A DNA stretch of 64,000 bases from JANQFV01 sp964468185 (lineage in GTDB: Bacteria > Planctomycetota > Phycisphaerae > UBA1845 > Fen-1342). Location: assembly GCA_964468185.1 (NCBI GenBank), contig CAYXTR010000003.1, positions 167,067-231,066 on the forward strand, given 5' to 3'. Of this stretch, positions 1-9,229 are shown one piece after another. The stretch's first letter is position 1, and each line of letters opens with the position of its first letter. Made by a program: the position numbers and the translations under genes. The notes beneath the pieces are model-generated. The model ran no database searches and was not told the origin of the DNA. It saw nothing but the letters and a program-made list of their open reading frames with translations.

Positions 1-105
1 CCGCTCACTTTCACAGGCCGTGGAGGCCACGCCGCCCGGACCGCGCTCCGGACCGTCAGCCGAGGTCAGTGCGGCCCCCGCCGCAGACCAGAAGGGAGGT
101 GCCCA
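1..105. other. Leader of the SPFH gene, no gene seen
   Basis: GC-rich sequence with no convincing reading frame. It ends in a good ribosome binding site (GGGAGGT, about 5 nt before the ATG at 106). A promoter is not evident and may lie outside the window. Confidence 0.5.
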
Positions 106-1776
106 ATGAAGCTCGGACGCATCATCGTTGGACTCGTAGGTATTCTGCTGGTGCTAGCCGGCATCGGGCTTGCGTTCGTGTGGGTCGCCTGCCGCGCCTA
201 TGCCCCACCCGACAAGATGCTGGTGCTGACCCGCAAGACCGGCGAACCCATGCCGCCCGGTCAGAAAATCGCCGAACCAGGCCAGAAGGGCATCCAGAAG
301 ACGGCCCTCGGACCCGGTCGTTACTTCCGCAACCCGTACGTATGGGACTGGGAACTGCATGATCTGATCGAGATCCCCGCAGGAGATCCGGTCACCTGGC
401 GCGAAGTCTACGGCGCCGGCAATCCGGACTACGAAGTCCCCCAGCAGGAAGGCGATTGGCCCATGGTCGGGGTCGTGACCAGCTTGGCCGGCAAGCCGTG
501 GGATCAGGAGATCGAAGTCGTCGAGCCGGGTTACCAGGGTGTGCAGCGCGCCGTTCTGACGCCGGGCACCTATCGGCTGAACCCCCGCGCCTATCGGGTC
601 CAGTTGCACCCCGCGATCGTCGTTCCGCTCGGCTGCTGCGGTGTCGTGACGTCGCTGCTCGGCGATCTGCCACCCGAGAAGACCGTCACAGAAACCTACT
701 TCGACGAGCAGGGCAACGAACACGAGCGGCAGCGCATCGTCCAGGCCCTCGCCCAACCAGGCCAGCGCGGCGTGCTCGGCGACGTGCTGCCACCCGGCCT
801 CTACTATCTCAACCCCTACGTCTACAAGGTGAAAATCGTACAGGTCGGGTACAACGAGCTATCCCAGTTGGTTGACACCGAAGCCGCGGAAGTTACCGAT
901 GAGATCCGCTTCCCCTCCAATGACGGCTTCACGATCCAGACCGACGTCACCGTCGTGTGGGGTCGGCATCCCCAATTCGCCTCGCAGATGATCGCCCGCT
1001 ACGGCGAAGTGAAGGAACTCAAGGGCTTCGTCCTCCGTCAGATCCGCAGCATCTGCCGCAACGTCGGCTCCGAATACGACAGCATCGACTTCATCCGCGG
1101 CGAAAAACGCGAGGAGTACCAGAACGCCATCACTGAGACGCTGCGTACCATCGCCGAACAGCGCGGCATCGAAATCCTCATCGCGCTGATCCAGAACATC
1201 GAGGTCCGCGGCGGCAGCGAAACGACCGGCGAGGAACTCGACCTGAAGTCCACCATCCAGCGCAGCTACATTGCGAAGGAAGAGGACCTCACCCGCCAGG
1301 TCGAACGCAAGACGGCTCAGGTGAAGGCCGACCTCGAAACCGCTCGCGTGCAGATCGAGGTCGCCCGCGAGCAAATCGCTGCCGACACCCGCAAGAAGGT
1401 CGCCGAGGTCATGGCCACGGGTGACAAGCAGGCCAAGGAAATCGAGGCCCAGCGCGACCTGGAGGTCGCTCGCATCGAGCGGCAGATCGCCGAGCTCGAC
1501 GCGGAAATGACCCGCGTGCTCGGCAAGGCCAACGCCGACGTCGAAGAGCTGCGCAACCGGGCCGAGGCCGATGGCAAGCGCATGATGATCGAGGCGTTCG
1601 GCACGGGGCGCGCATACAACCTGTATACGTTCGCCAACGAGTTCGAGCCCGAGAGCATCCGCCTCATCTTCGCCGGCGAAGGCACGTTCTGGACCGATTT
1701 GTCGCGTTTGCAGGACGCTGCCGCGATGGAACTGCTGCACTCGACGAACGGCGGCAAGGACGAAGACAGGAAATAG
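106..1776 (+). CDS. SPFH/band 7 (prohibitin-like) membrane protein
   Basis: 556 aa. One N-terminal membrane segment (about 6-29) is followed by an exported or cytosolic body. The band 7 core lies at about 245-400 (EIRFPSNDGFTIQTDVTVVWG...), then a charged coiled coil at about 390-500 rich in Ala, Glu, Lys and Arg. Proteins of this family oligomerise on membranes as scaffolds for proteases or lipid domains. Before the core there are three copies of a module with the pattern PGxxGVxxxxLxPGxYxLNPyxYxv, at about 58-83, 141-167 and 218-244. The start is fixed by a strong GGGAGGT site. The gene stands alone, and its specific partner is unknown. Confidence 0.85.
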   Translation: MKLGRIIVGLVGILLVLAGIGLAFVWVACRAYAPPDKMLVLTRKTGEPMPPGQKIAEPGQKGIQKTALGPGRYFRNPYVWDWELHDLIEIPAGDPVTWREVYGAGNPDYEVPQQEGDWPMVGVVTSLAGKPWDQEIEVVEPGYQGVQRAVLTPGTYRLNPRAYRVQLHPAIVVPLGCCGVVTSLLGDLPPEKTVTETYFDEQGNEHERQRIVQALAQPGQRGVLGDVLPPGLYYLNPYVYKVKIVQVGYNELSQLVDTEAAEVTDEIRFPSNDGFTIQTDVTVVWGRHPQFASQMIARYGEVKELKGFVLRQIRSICRNVGSEYDSIDFIRGEKREEYQNAITETLRTIAEQRGIEILIALIQNIEVRGGSETTGEELDLKSTIQRSYIAKEEDLTRQVERKTAQVKADLETARVQIEVAREQIAADTRKKVAEVMATGDKQAKEIEAQRDLEVARIERQIAELDAEMTRVLGKANADVEELRNRAEADGKRMMIEAFGTGRAYNLYTFANEFEPESIRLIFAGEGTFWTDLSRLQDAAAMELLHSTNGGKDEDRK

Positions 1777-1888
1777 TCGCTAACCCGTCGGCGCGACACC
1801 GCGGCACCGACCATTCAGGACCACCGAACACGGGCCGTGGCATCCGTCACGGCCCCTTTTTCAAATCGCGGCTCTGCCGCACGAGTCG

Positions 1889-1903
1889 CTATACTCCCGC
1901 ATA
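1889..1903 (+). promoter_or_regulatory. Candidate leaderless promoter: TATACT 7 nt before an ATG
   Basis: A -10-like TATACT (1890-1895) is followed by seven bases and then the ATG at 1903, so transcription would begin at or next to the start codon. No Shine-Dalgarno sequence precedes that ATG. A good -35 element is not visible. The same spacing recurs at 9122 (minus) and 62993. Confidence 0.45.
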
Positions 1904-3867
1904 TGCCTGACGCAGCCCGACACCGCCGTAATCACGTCCCAGCCAACGGCACGCTTCGGCGCCGGGTCAGCGAAGAGCTGCTTCCCCGTGTCAGGCAACC
2001 AGCCCAGTACATCGGCGGCGAGGTCAATCAACTCGCCCAGCCCGGGGACTGGGAGCGTGCCGATGTCCGCGTCGCCGTGGCCTTCCCCGACACATACACC
2101 ATCGGCATGTCCCACCTGGGTTGCCAGATCCTCTACTGGCAGTGCAACCACACTCCCGGCGTTTGCGCCGAACGGGTCTACCACCCCTGGGTCGATGCAG
2201 AGCAGGCGATGCGAGAGCGCAGAATCCCGCTGTTCACGTGGGACACACGCCAGCCAGTCGCGTCCGCGGACATTCTGGCGGTATCGCTTCAATACGAACT
2301 CTGCTTCACCAGCGTGCTGAACGTGCTGGATCTGGCCGGAATTCCCGTCCACGCCGCCGACCGCACCGATGACCATCCCCTTGTGATTGCCGGCGGTCCC
2401 CAGGCGGATAACCCCGAGCCGATGGCCGACTTCCTCGATCTCGTGGTGATTGGCGACGGCGAGCACCCGTTGCGCGAACTGATCGCGGCGTATCGCGCGC
2501 TGCGCAACGCCGGGGCCGGTCGCACCGAACTGATTCTGGCACTCGCCCGCCAGTTCCCATGGCTCTATGCCCCAAACCTGTACGAAATTGCGTATCACCA
2601 GGACGGCACGATCGCGAACCTTGTGCCGCAATACGACGGCCTGCCACAGCACATCGAGCGGGCTCGTACGCCCGACCTCGCACACGCCCCGTTTCCCACG
2701 CGCCCGCTCGTACCGTGGGTCGAGGCCGTCCACGATCGCATCAGCATCGAGATCATGCGCGGCTGCCCGCAGGTTTGCCGCTTCTGCCACGCCGGCTACA
2801 CCAAGCGGCCCCTGAGTTATCGGTCAGTCGACCAAATTCTGGAAATCGCCGAGCAGGCTTACCAAGCAACCGGACACGACGAGATTGGCTTGCTCTCACT
2901 CTCGACCGCAGACTACCCGCACCTCCGGGAGCTGGCCGAGAAGATCCACGAACGTTTCTCGTCGCGCATGGTCAATCTCAGTTTTCCCTCGCTACGTATC
3001 GACAAGATGCTCCACAACATTCCCTGGATGGCCAACGCCGTCCGTAAAGGCGGCATCACCATGGCCGTCGAGGCCGCACACGACGACCTCCGCGCTGCCA
3101 TCCGTAAGAAAGTCACGGATGGCAATCTGCTCGACGGCGTTCGCGAAATCTATAAGGCCGGCTGGAAGCGGGTGAAGCTCTATTTCATGGCAGGCTTCCC
3201 TTACGAACGCGACGCGGACATCTTCGGCATCTGGGAGATCGCCAACGCCGTCAGCCTCGAGCGCACCAAACTCGGCAAACCGCCCGCCCAGGTCAACGCG
3301 TCCGTCGGCTGGCTCGTGCCCAAGCCGTTCACGCCATTGCAGTGGATGGCACAACCGCGGCTCGGATATTTCCTCGATGTCCAACGCAAGCTCAAAGCAC
3401 TCTCACGGCAACATCGCGGGTCTGTTGTGGTTACCGGACAAGGCGGCTTCGGCTCGGCTAACGAGATGAAAAGTGAGCAGAGTCTCTTTCGCGATCCGCG
3501 CAACAGCGGCGGCAAATGGCAAGGTCGCAAGTCCGCGGTCCGCATAACCATGCACGATCCGCATCGCTCGATTCTCGAAGGTGTCTTCTCCCGCGGCGAC
3601 CGCCGACTCGGACGGGTGATCTATCACGCCTGGCAACACGGTGCCCGCCTCGATGGCTGGGACGAGACCTTCAGCTGGCAAACGTGGCAGAACGCGTTCG
3701 CACACACCAACGTCGATCCGGACTTCTACGCCCATCGTCCACGTCGGCTCGACGAGGTGCTGCCCTGGGACCATATCGGACTACACATGTCGCGCGACTA
3801 CCTCGAACGAAGCTTCGTCGACCTCAGGGAGAAACTGCAGGCCGCCAGCCGACCCGCCGCTCCCTAG
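1903..3867 (+). CDS. Radical SAM protein, TIGR03960-like (B12-binding-like N-terminus)
   Basis: 654 aa from the ATG at 1903; an in-frame start 22 codons upstream is possible but less likely. Residues about 50-200 resemble the B12-binding-like domain of this family (VAVAFPDTYTIGMSHLG; GGPQADNPEPMADFLDLVVIGDGE). The radical SAM cluster motif CxxxCxxC is C288, C292 and C295 (RGCPQVCRFC). Members bind a 4Fe-4S cluster and SAM; the substrate is unknown. In many bacteria the protein continues into a DUF2344 (TIGR03936) domain, which is absent here. The neighbours give no functional hint. Confidence 0.85.
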   Translation: MPDAARHRRNHVPANGTLRRRVSEELLPRVRQPAQYIGGEVNQLAQPGDWERADVRVAVAFPDTYTIGMSHLGCQILYWQCNHTPGVCAERVYHPWVDAEQAMRERRIPLFTWDTRQPVASADILAVSLQYELCFTSVLNVLDLAGIPVHAADRTDDHPLVIAGGPQADNPEPMADFLDLVVIGDGEHPLRELIAAYRALRNAGAGRTELILALARQFPWLYAPNLYEIAYHQDGTIANLVPQYDGLPQHIERARTPDLAHAPFPTRPLVPWVEAVHDRISIEIMRGCPQVCRFCHAGYTKRPLSYRSVDQILEIAEQAYQATGHDEIGLLSLSTADYPHLRELAEKIHERFSSRMVNLSFPSLRIDKMLHNIPWMANAVRKGGITMAVEAAHDDLRAAIRKKVTDGNLLDGVREIYKAGWKRVKLYFMAGFPYERDADIFGIWEIANAVSLERTKLGKPPAQVNASVGWLVPKPFTPLQWMAQPRLGYFLDVQRKLKALSRQHRGSVVVTGQGGFGSANEMKSEQSLFRDPRNSGGKWQGRKSAVRITMHDPHRSILEGVFSRGDRRLGRVIYHAWQHGARLDGWDETFSWQTWQNAFAHTNVDPDFYAHRPRRLDEVLPWDHIGLHMSRDYLERSFVDLREKLQAASRPAAP

Positions 3868-4221
3868 CTCAACCCTCTTCCGCCGGTAACAACCGCCACC
3901 AGGTGCCAGGGCAGCCCCCTCGCACCGAGGCAGCCCCTTCGCGCCGAAGGTCCGAGATGATCGTCTATTTGCAGTTTGTAATCCCGGTTCGCGCTCCCAG
4001 ATTCCATTTGACCTGCGACGAGAACCCGTCCTAGAAACTACTGCCGAGCCAAGAGGTTCGGGGTCACACGGCGTTGGGATCCGTGGACGAGTCATAACGG
4101 TACGACCTGTACAGCGTGCCGGCGTGTAAATCGCCGCATGGTGTCTCGCGGGCTCCGTACGCGCCCTGAACGGAGTCCAGTCGCGGTGGGTGTGGGCGCA
4201 TTGTGAGCTGGAAGGAATGCA
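3868..4221. other. Intergenic region with two tandem small hairpins
   Basis: Two adjacent imperfect copies of a 19-20 nt unit lie at 3911-3929 and 3930-3949. Each can fold into a short hairpin (CCTCG-CAC-CGAGG at 3918-3930 and CCTTCG-CGC-CGAAGG at 3936-3950). No T-tract follows, so they are at best weak terminators of the upstream gene. The rest holds no supported gene. A ribosome binding site (GGAAGGA, 4210-4216) serves the next gene. Confidence 0.4.
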
Positions 4222-4968
4222 ATGAAATATACGGCAACACTGACTATCGCGCTATCCTGTGGCGTGCTGGCGCTGGGAGAACCCATCATCCCGACGATCG
4301 GCGGCCACGACTTCACGCTGGCAAGCTTCAACAAGGACGGTTCGGTCGAATACGATACGAACGGCACGCAGCCTGACACGCTCGTGTACACCCAGAACAC
4401 AGCGGACCGTGAGGTGCCGGCCTATTATCCGAACTGGCCTAACGACCCGCTCGTGCCCGTCTTTGATCTTGCCAACATGGACGTCGGCGGAGATTTGGTA
4501 TTGGGCGTGCAGTTCACTGGACAGGACGCACCGCAGGGAGGCAATATTGACGTCAGCCTGACAGGTACGGGCTTGAATAGCGCGCCCGGTGTCGCCGACC
4601 TCGAAATCTACGGGTCCATCGACTACGAACAGGAAAGTTGGAGTGGGCTGCTCTGGGCAATCGACCTGGACCAGGTCTCACTGTACGGCTCTTCCGGCGC
4701 CGGCACGTACGTTCTCGAAGGCTTGGGCACGATCGTCGGCGGTGAGGCCGCCGAGTATTTCGATCTGACCGGCGACCAGGGTGCAATGCGCGGTTTCCTG
4801 GACTTCATCAATCCACCCGCCGGGTGGATGCCCTCGGAATACGACCCGCTTAGTGACGTCGACGTGCGGACGCGTGCTGCCTATTCCGGCGAAACTGGCT
4901 GGGTCCCCGAACCGGCGTCCCTCGCGTTGCTGGCCATCGGCCTGCTGGGTACATGCCGCAGGCGCTAG
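4222..4968 (+). CDS. PEP-CTERM sorting-domain protein of unknown function
   Basis: 248 aa with an N-terminal signal peptide (about 1-20). The C-terminus is VPEPASLALLAIGLLGTCRRR (about 228-248), a PEP motif, a hydrophobic helix and a basic end. That arrangement is the substrate tag of exosortase/archaeosortase-type enzymes. The middle is rich in Asp, Gly and Tyr and matches no domain I recognise. It is probably exported, processed and anchored to, or released from, the envelope. It is a single gene with its own Shine-Dalgarno sequence and a downstream terminator. No exosortase is present in the window. Confidence 0.8.
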   Translation: MKYTATLTIALSCGVLALGEPIIPTIGGHDFTLASFNKDGSVEYDTNGTQPDTLVYTQNTADREVPAYYPNWPNDPLVPVFDLANMDVGGDLVLGVQFTGQDAPQGGNIDVSLTGTGLNSAPGVADLEIYGSIDYEQESWSGLLWAIDLDQVSLYGSSGAGTYVLEGLGTIVGGEAAEYFDLTGDQGAMRGFLDFINPPAGWMPSEYDPLSDVDVRTRAAYSGETGWVPEPASLALLAIGLLGTCRRR

Positions 4969-4997
4969 CAGCGAGTTCTACACATAACCTCGGAGGG

Positions 4998-5027
4998 GGC
5001 CTGCGCAAACGCGTGGGCCTTTTCTTT
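4998..5027 (+). terminator. Rho-independent terminator after the PEP-CTERM gene
   Basis: A 9-bp stem (4998-5006 with 5011-5019, two G-U pairs) closes a 4-nt AAAC loop and is followed by TTTTCTTT. Confidence 0.75.
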
Positions 5028-5059
5028 GCGCGGTCGACGTCGTCCTTCGACCGAACGGA

Positions 5060-7432
5060 TCATCGCCCGCCCCCACCAAGCTTGGGCGGGCTTGCCGGGG
5101 ATGGCCATGTGCTGTCCAGCTTCTCCCGCAATTCCGTGATGCGCTCCAGTTCACGCGGCTGAAGGCGTGTCGTATCTGCCGCTTCGCGTGCTGCGTTAAT
5201 CGACAACGCAGCCTGCAAATGCTGAAGCGCGGCTTCCCGTCGCTCCGGAGTATCGTCCGCCTCCGACAACGCTGCCAGGGCTTCCGCCAGTGCCAGGTGA
5301 AAACGGGGGTTTGTCGGGTACACGTCCACGGCCGCACCCAGTCGCTCCGCGGCAGATCGCAGTGCCGCCTGTTGCGCTGCTTCATTCCCCAGTTGCTTAT
5401 GTAGCGCCGCGCGCCGTTCCGATACAGTCGCGGCCAGTCGGAGACTGGTCGCATCTCGCGGATTGCGTTGCACCGCTTCTTGAGCCATCGCGTCAGCCGT
5501 GTCGAACCAGCGCAGCCGCGCTGCAGTATCCGGCTGCTCGTGGACCGCGAGACGCAGTACCGCCCGTGCAGCAATCCGCGCCGCAGCCGAATCCCCGGCT
5601 CCAGCGCGAATCAATCGCTCCGCAGACCTGACCAGGCCGCGCCCCGGAGGCGTCCTCTCCAGTTCGGCCAAGGCCGCATATTTCACAGCGGTTGGCCAGG
5701 CGATGAATAGCAAGTGTCCCAGCACAACGGCACTTCCGCCCGCAGCGCCCGCCAGCCGCAGCCGCTGAGTCGTCGCCGTGTCCGTGCGCTCGGTCGTCGC
5801 AGTCGGCTCCGTCGGCGGCACCGCCGCAAGCATAATGAAGACTGCTAATCCGCCTGGCGTGAGCAGAGCAAAACTCAGTCCGTTGTGGATCAGCGCTGCC
5901 ACTAGCGCCGCGCACAAGCCAGCAGCTAGCCATCGTTGCGTATCCGTCGTCTCGTGTAGCGCGTTTAACACCCAAACCGCCGCCACCAGCGCCAACCCCC
6001 ACACCAGTGCCAGGTCGAACAACCAGACAATCAGAACGGCTGCATTGCCCTGCGCTGCGTCGGCGCAAGTAAGTTGTATCAAGAGCGTGAGAACACCCGT
6101 TGCGACAATCGCCCACCTCGGCGGTCCAGCCCGCGGCGCCTTCGGTGTCCTGGGAGTCGTACCGATGGCCGACAAGCCACGCCCAAGCACAAGCACGCCC
6201 AGCACAATGCCGCCCAGCAGTCCCAGCGGCCCCAGTTCGTACATCAGCGACAACCAGATGTTGTGCGGGTTCTTGACCTCCTCACCGCTGGCCGGGTCCT
6301 TGTGTTTGAGGTACATGAAACCAAAATTTTCCCGCCCCAGTCCAGTCAGCGGCTTCTCAAGGTACGCCTTCGCACCGCCCGTCCAGTAATACCAACGGAA
6401 CGCCAGCGAAGGATGCGGCAAACTATTGTGCCTCATCCCGTATGTGGCAACCGCAGCCACCACCACGACGTAACCCGTGACAATCAACGCCAACACCAAG
6501 CGCACATGACGACTGACCCACTTCGTAGCCACTCCAAGCACGAGCAGTACAGCCAACCCGATCAACACGGCAGCCATCGCCCCCATCGACCCGGTGAGCC
6601 AAAGTGCAGCTACCAGCAGACCGGTCAGCAAGACGACCACGGCCAGACGTGCAACCGGTGACGCCCCTTTCTGCGGTTCCCGACATTTGTCGGATCGGGA
6701 GATGCGCCAGCGCCGGACCATGGCAAGCACCAAACCCATGGCCACCAGTGCCTGCATCATCAGAATCGAAGCGGTGATGTTCGCCGTCTGAAGAAAACCC
6801 TGCGACTCAGTCGCCTGCAAGCGCCGCTCGTAATTGACGAGGAATGGATCATCCAACTCGTAGCCGCGCTCCAGCAATTGCGGCTTGAGCACCTCCTCCC
6901 AATGCGCCCGCGTGTCCGGCAATTCGACCGTATACTGCCGAATACACTTGACTGCGGTTGTCACGCCAGTTGCGAGAATAAGCGCCAGAGCAAGCGAGCG
7001 CATCCACGAGATGTGGGTGACGCACCCGAGTGCCAGGCCTGCCAGAACAAGGGCGATCAGGTTGCCGCCCGCCAACCAGGCGACGGGCTGTTCCAGCGCG
7101 AAAACGCTCGACAAGACAACGCCAGCAGCCAGCAGCACAGCACCGACAGCCCAGCCCGTCGCCCCCGGCCGCCCTGCCCGCCGTACCAATAATGTCATTG
7201 ATGCGGCTAATAGCAGCGTATCCAGCACTGCCGTTGCCGCCGGCGTCGGCCCGGTGCTAGGACCAAAAAACGTGAGAAATGAGACTTCAGTCGGAAAAAA
7301 CGTCTCCCCAATCATCGGGCGCGCTGCCAGCACAGCGAGGAGCACGAGCAGCGCAACCGCGTCCAGCCAACCGACCTGCGTGGCGGCATTCGCATCAGAT
7401 GAGCGGTTACTGGCGGCACCTGCACGGCTCAT
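5060..7432 (-). CDS. O-antigen ligase/polymerase-like membrane protein with C-terminal TPR-like region
   Basis: 790 aa. The N-terminal two thirds hold roughly ten or more membrane helices. The motif region KNPHNIWLSLMYELGPLGLLG at about 385-405 is typical of the Wzy_C/O-antigen ligase superfamily, which joins or polymerises lipid-linked glycans at the outer face of the inner membrane. The last 180 residues are soluble and Ala/Leu/Arg-rich with TPR-like helical repeats, common in large bacterial members of this family. Its ATG overlaps the stop of the WecA-like gene (ATGA), so the two are translationally coupled. The glycan made is unknown. Confidence 0.8.
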   Translation of the reverse strand: MSRAGAASNRSSDANAATQVGWLDAVALLVLLAVLAARPMIGETFFPTEVSFLTFFGPSTGPTPAATAVLDTLLLAASMTLLVRRAGRPGATGWAVGAVLLAAGVVLSSVFALEQPVAWLAGGNLIALVLAGLALGCVTHISWMRSLALALILATGVTTAVKCIRQYTVELPDTRAHWEEVLKPQLLERGYELDDPFLVNYERRLQATESQGFLQTANITASILMMQALVAMGLVLAMVRRWRISRSDKCREPQKGASPVARLAVVVLLTGLLVAALWLTGSMGAMAAVLIGLAVLLVLGVATKWVSRHVRLVLALIVTGYVVVVAAVATYGMRHNSLPHPSLAFRWYYWTGGAKAYLEKPLTGLGRENFGFMYLKHKDPASGEEVKNPHNIWLSLMYELGPLGLLGGIVLGVLVLGRGLSAIGTTPRTPKAPRAGPPRWAIVATGVLTLLIQLTCADAAQGNAAVLIVWLFDLALVWGLALVAAVWVLNALHETTDTQRWLAAGLCAALVAALIHNGLSFALLTPGGLAVFIMLAAVPPTEPTATTERTDTATTQRLRLAGAAGGSAVVLGHLLFIAWPTAVKYAALAELERTPPGRGLVRSAERLIRAGAGDSAAARIAARAVLRLAVHEQPDTAARLRWFDTADAMAQEAVQRNPRDATSLRLAATVSERRAALHKQLGNEAAQQAALRSAAERLGAAVDVYPTNPRFHLALAEALAALSEADDTPERREAALQHLQAALSINAAREAADTTRLQPRELERITELREKLDSTWPSPASPPKLGGGGR

Positions 7433-8532
7433 GATGTCTTGCGCAGCGGCATTTCGAGGATCGCAATGATGGCAAGTACCAGGAATACGATGACGCCGAT
7501 CGTAATCGTCTGGCGCAGGCTGGCGCCGGGCAGCAGCGTCGCCGCCAAACCGGTTGTTGCGGTAGCCAGGTAGATCGTCAGCACAGCCAAGCGACGTGAT
7601 AGCCCGCGCTCCACCAGTCGATGCGAAAAGTGCCGCTGATCACCCTTCATCGGGTTGCGCCCCTCGAGTAAACGAATCACCACGACACTCACGAAGTCAT
7701 ACAGCGGAATCGCCAGCACAACGAACGGCATCGCGAGTGCATAGGGCGGTGCATCACCGCCGCTACGATAATACGTGGTCAGTACCGAGAGGGTCGCCAG
7801 CATGTACCCGATGACCAGACTACCTGCGTCGCCCATGAAGATCCGTGCCGGCGGAAAATTGAATATCAGGAAGCCCGTGACCGCCCCGAAAAACACACAT
7901 CCCAGTGCGGGCACGAGCACCTGCCCCGCCATCAGACCGCAAACGACGAGAAACAACAGGCAAATCGCCGCAACCCCCGCACCCAGACCATCCATGTTGT
8001 CAAGAAAATTGAGCGCATTGACGACCACGATGAACCACAGGACCGTCAACCCAACAGATACTCCCGGTCCGGCAAACTCGGCCACACGCACCTGGCCCCA
8101 CGTCGCTACCAGCAGCGCTACGCCTGCAATCACCAGCAGTTTCAGCAACGCCGGCAGCGGCCGGTAATCGTCCACCAACCCCAGCCCGTGCAACAGTGCA
8201 CCACCCAGCAGAATGATCAGCAACTGCGGCGTCCGCTCATGGAGGCCACCGAGGTACGCATGCATCGTGTCGCCAAACTGCGCCATGAACCACTCGGTCG
8301 GCACAAGATGCCCCGCGGCGAGGATCCCCGCCAGAGCAAGCCAGCCGGCGACAAAAACCGCCCAGCCACCCCCGTACGGCGTCGGGTCTCGATGTGACTT
8401 GTGGCCACCAGGCTGATCAACGAAACCGATCTGCAATGCCACACGCCGCGCGACCACTGTGAGCACCGCCGAACAAAGCAGCACACCCAGCACCGGCACC
8501 GTCAGCAGTAATGCCAGGCGCAGAGGGCTCAT
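7429..8532 (-). CDS. WecA/TagO-like undecaprenyl-phosphate sugar-1-phosphate transferase
   Basis: 367 aa with about ten membrane helices. Family motifs are in order: DDYRPLP (121-127), NFLDNMDG (175-182), FMGDAGS (232-238) and HFSHRL (301-306). These acidic and His motifs bind Mg2+ and the UDP-sugar in MraY/WecA enzymes, which start lipid-linked glycan synthesis by moving a HexNAc-1-phosphate to undecaprenyl phosphate. The absence of peptidoglycan-gene neighbours and the coupling to a Wzy-like gene favour a surface polysaccharide role over MraY. It overlaps by 4 nt with the genes on both sides. Confidence 0.88.
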   Translation of the reverse strand: MSPLRLALLLTVPVLGVLLCSAVLTVVARRVALQIGFVDQPGGHKSHRDPTPYGGGWAVFVAGWLALAGILAAGHLVPTEWFMAQFGDTMHAYLGGLHERTPQLLIILLGGALLHGLGLVDDYRPLPALLKLLVIAGVALLVATWGQVRVAEFAGPGVSVGLTVLWFIVVVNALNFLDNMDGLGAGVAAICLLFLVVCGLMAGQVLVPALGCVFFGAVTGFLIFNFPPARIFMGDAGSLVIGYMLATLSVLTTYYRSGGDAPPYALAMPFVVLAIPLYDFVSVVVIRLLEGRNPMKGDQRHFSHRLVERGLSRRLAVLTIYLATATTGLAATLLPGASLRQTITIGVIVFLVLAIIAILEMPLRKTS

Positions 8533-9122
8533 GGCGTCTCCTGCCGATCATCATCGTCGGCCAGCCGGTAGATCTCGGCCTCACGCTGCTTCTGCTGCTC
8601 CTTGTATCTCTCACGGCCCTGTTCAAAGAACTTATGCACCAATTCCTGGCGATAATCCGGGTAGGTCCAGGGGAAGACCTGCCAGCCGCCGTCGCGATAC
8701 TGCAGCGTCACCTCCGCATACATACCGTGACCGAGGTAGATGCGATGGCTCGCGTCCTTGGTGGTCGCCAGCACGAGTTTGTTCAGCGCCAGATACCCGG
8801 GATCGATGTTGACGGGCCTGGGAATATCCGGCAGCAGACACTCCTCGGCGATCTTCTGTTCCAGCGCGTTGGTTTCATGCTTGATATCCGGTAGTTGATC
8901 GGGGCGAATCAGAGGCTCCATCGTTACGAAATACCGCAACAGTTCCGGCCCCATCTCGTCCGCGTAGTAGTCGGTCTGATCAAACGGGAGCAGATCACTC
9001 TCCCGATCGACCGGCCCCCAGCGTTTTGCGAGCAGTTGGCGTGCCCGGCGCAGCAAGTCCGGGTCGCCGCTGAGCAGGCCGACAAAGAGCTTCACCGGCT
9101 GGGCCGTTCGTGGGCGTGCCAT
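8529..9122 (-). CDS. DUF4416 family protein
   Basis: 197 aa from the ATG at 9122 (MARPRTAQPVKLFVGLLSGD). A longer frame to 9347 exists but runs into divergent DNA. The pattern LFVGLLSGDPDLL...DYYADEMGPELLRYFV...DIKHETNALE...LNIDPGYL...LATTKD is that of DUF4416, a small soluble family of unknown function. The family is often seen in Planctomycetes and other phyla with nucleotide or glycan genes. It is first in a three-gene operon with the WecA-like and Wzy-like genes, so a role in that glycan pathway is plausible but unproven. Confidence 0.8.
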   Translation of the reverse strand: MARPRTAQPVKLFVGLLSGDPDLLRRARQLLAKRWGPVDRESDLLPFDQTDYYADEMGPELLRYFVTMEPLIRPDQLPDIKHETNALEQKIAEECLLPDIPRPVNIDPGYLALNKLVLATTKDASHRIYLGHGMYAEVTLQYRDGGWQVFPWTYPDYRQELVHKFFEQGRERYKEQQKQREAEIYRLADDDDRQETP

Positions 9123-9135
9123 GGCCAGCAGTGTA
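9120..9135 (-). promoter_or_regulatory. Candidate leaderless promoter of the DUF4416 operon
   Basis: On the minus strand TACACT (9135-9130) is followed by seven bases and the ATG at 9122. There is no Shine-Dalgarno sequence. No clear -35 element is visible. Confidence 0.45.
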
Positions 9136-9229
9136 GCGAGCCGATACGATGATCGCGAGTGTCGTGCGGCGTGAGGTCCGACGTGGACGCCACTCGTGCG
9201 GCGACCTCGGTATCCATAGCAGTGTTGCC

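Noticed and set aside
859..1740. Long minus-strand reading frame opposite the SPFH gene
   Set aside because: It is a shadow of a clearly coding frame in high-GC DNA, with no ribosome binding site and no recognisable domain. The same applies to the long opposite-strand frames at 1861-2790, 50839-52350 and 61520-62674.
3911..3950. Tandem repeat unit as a CRISPR or REP array
   Set aside because: There are only two short imperfect copies with no spacers and no cas genes.
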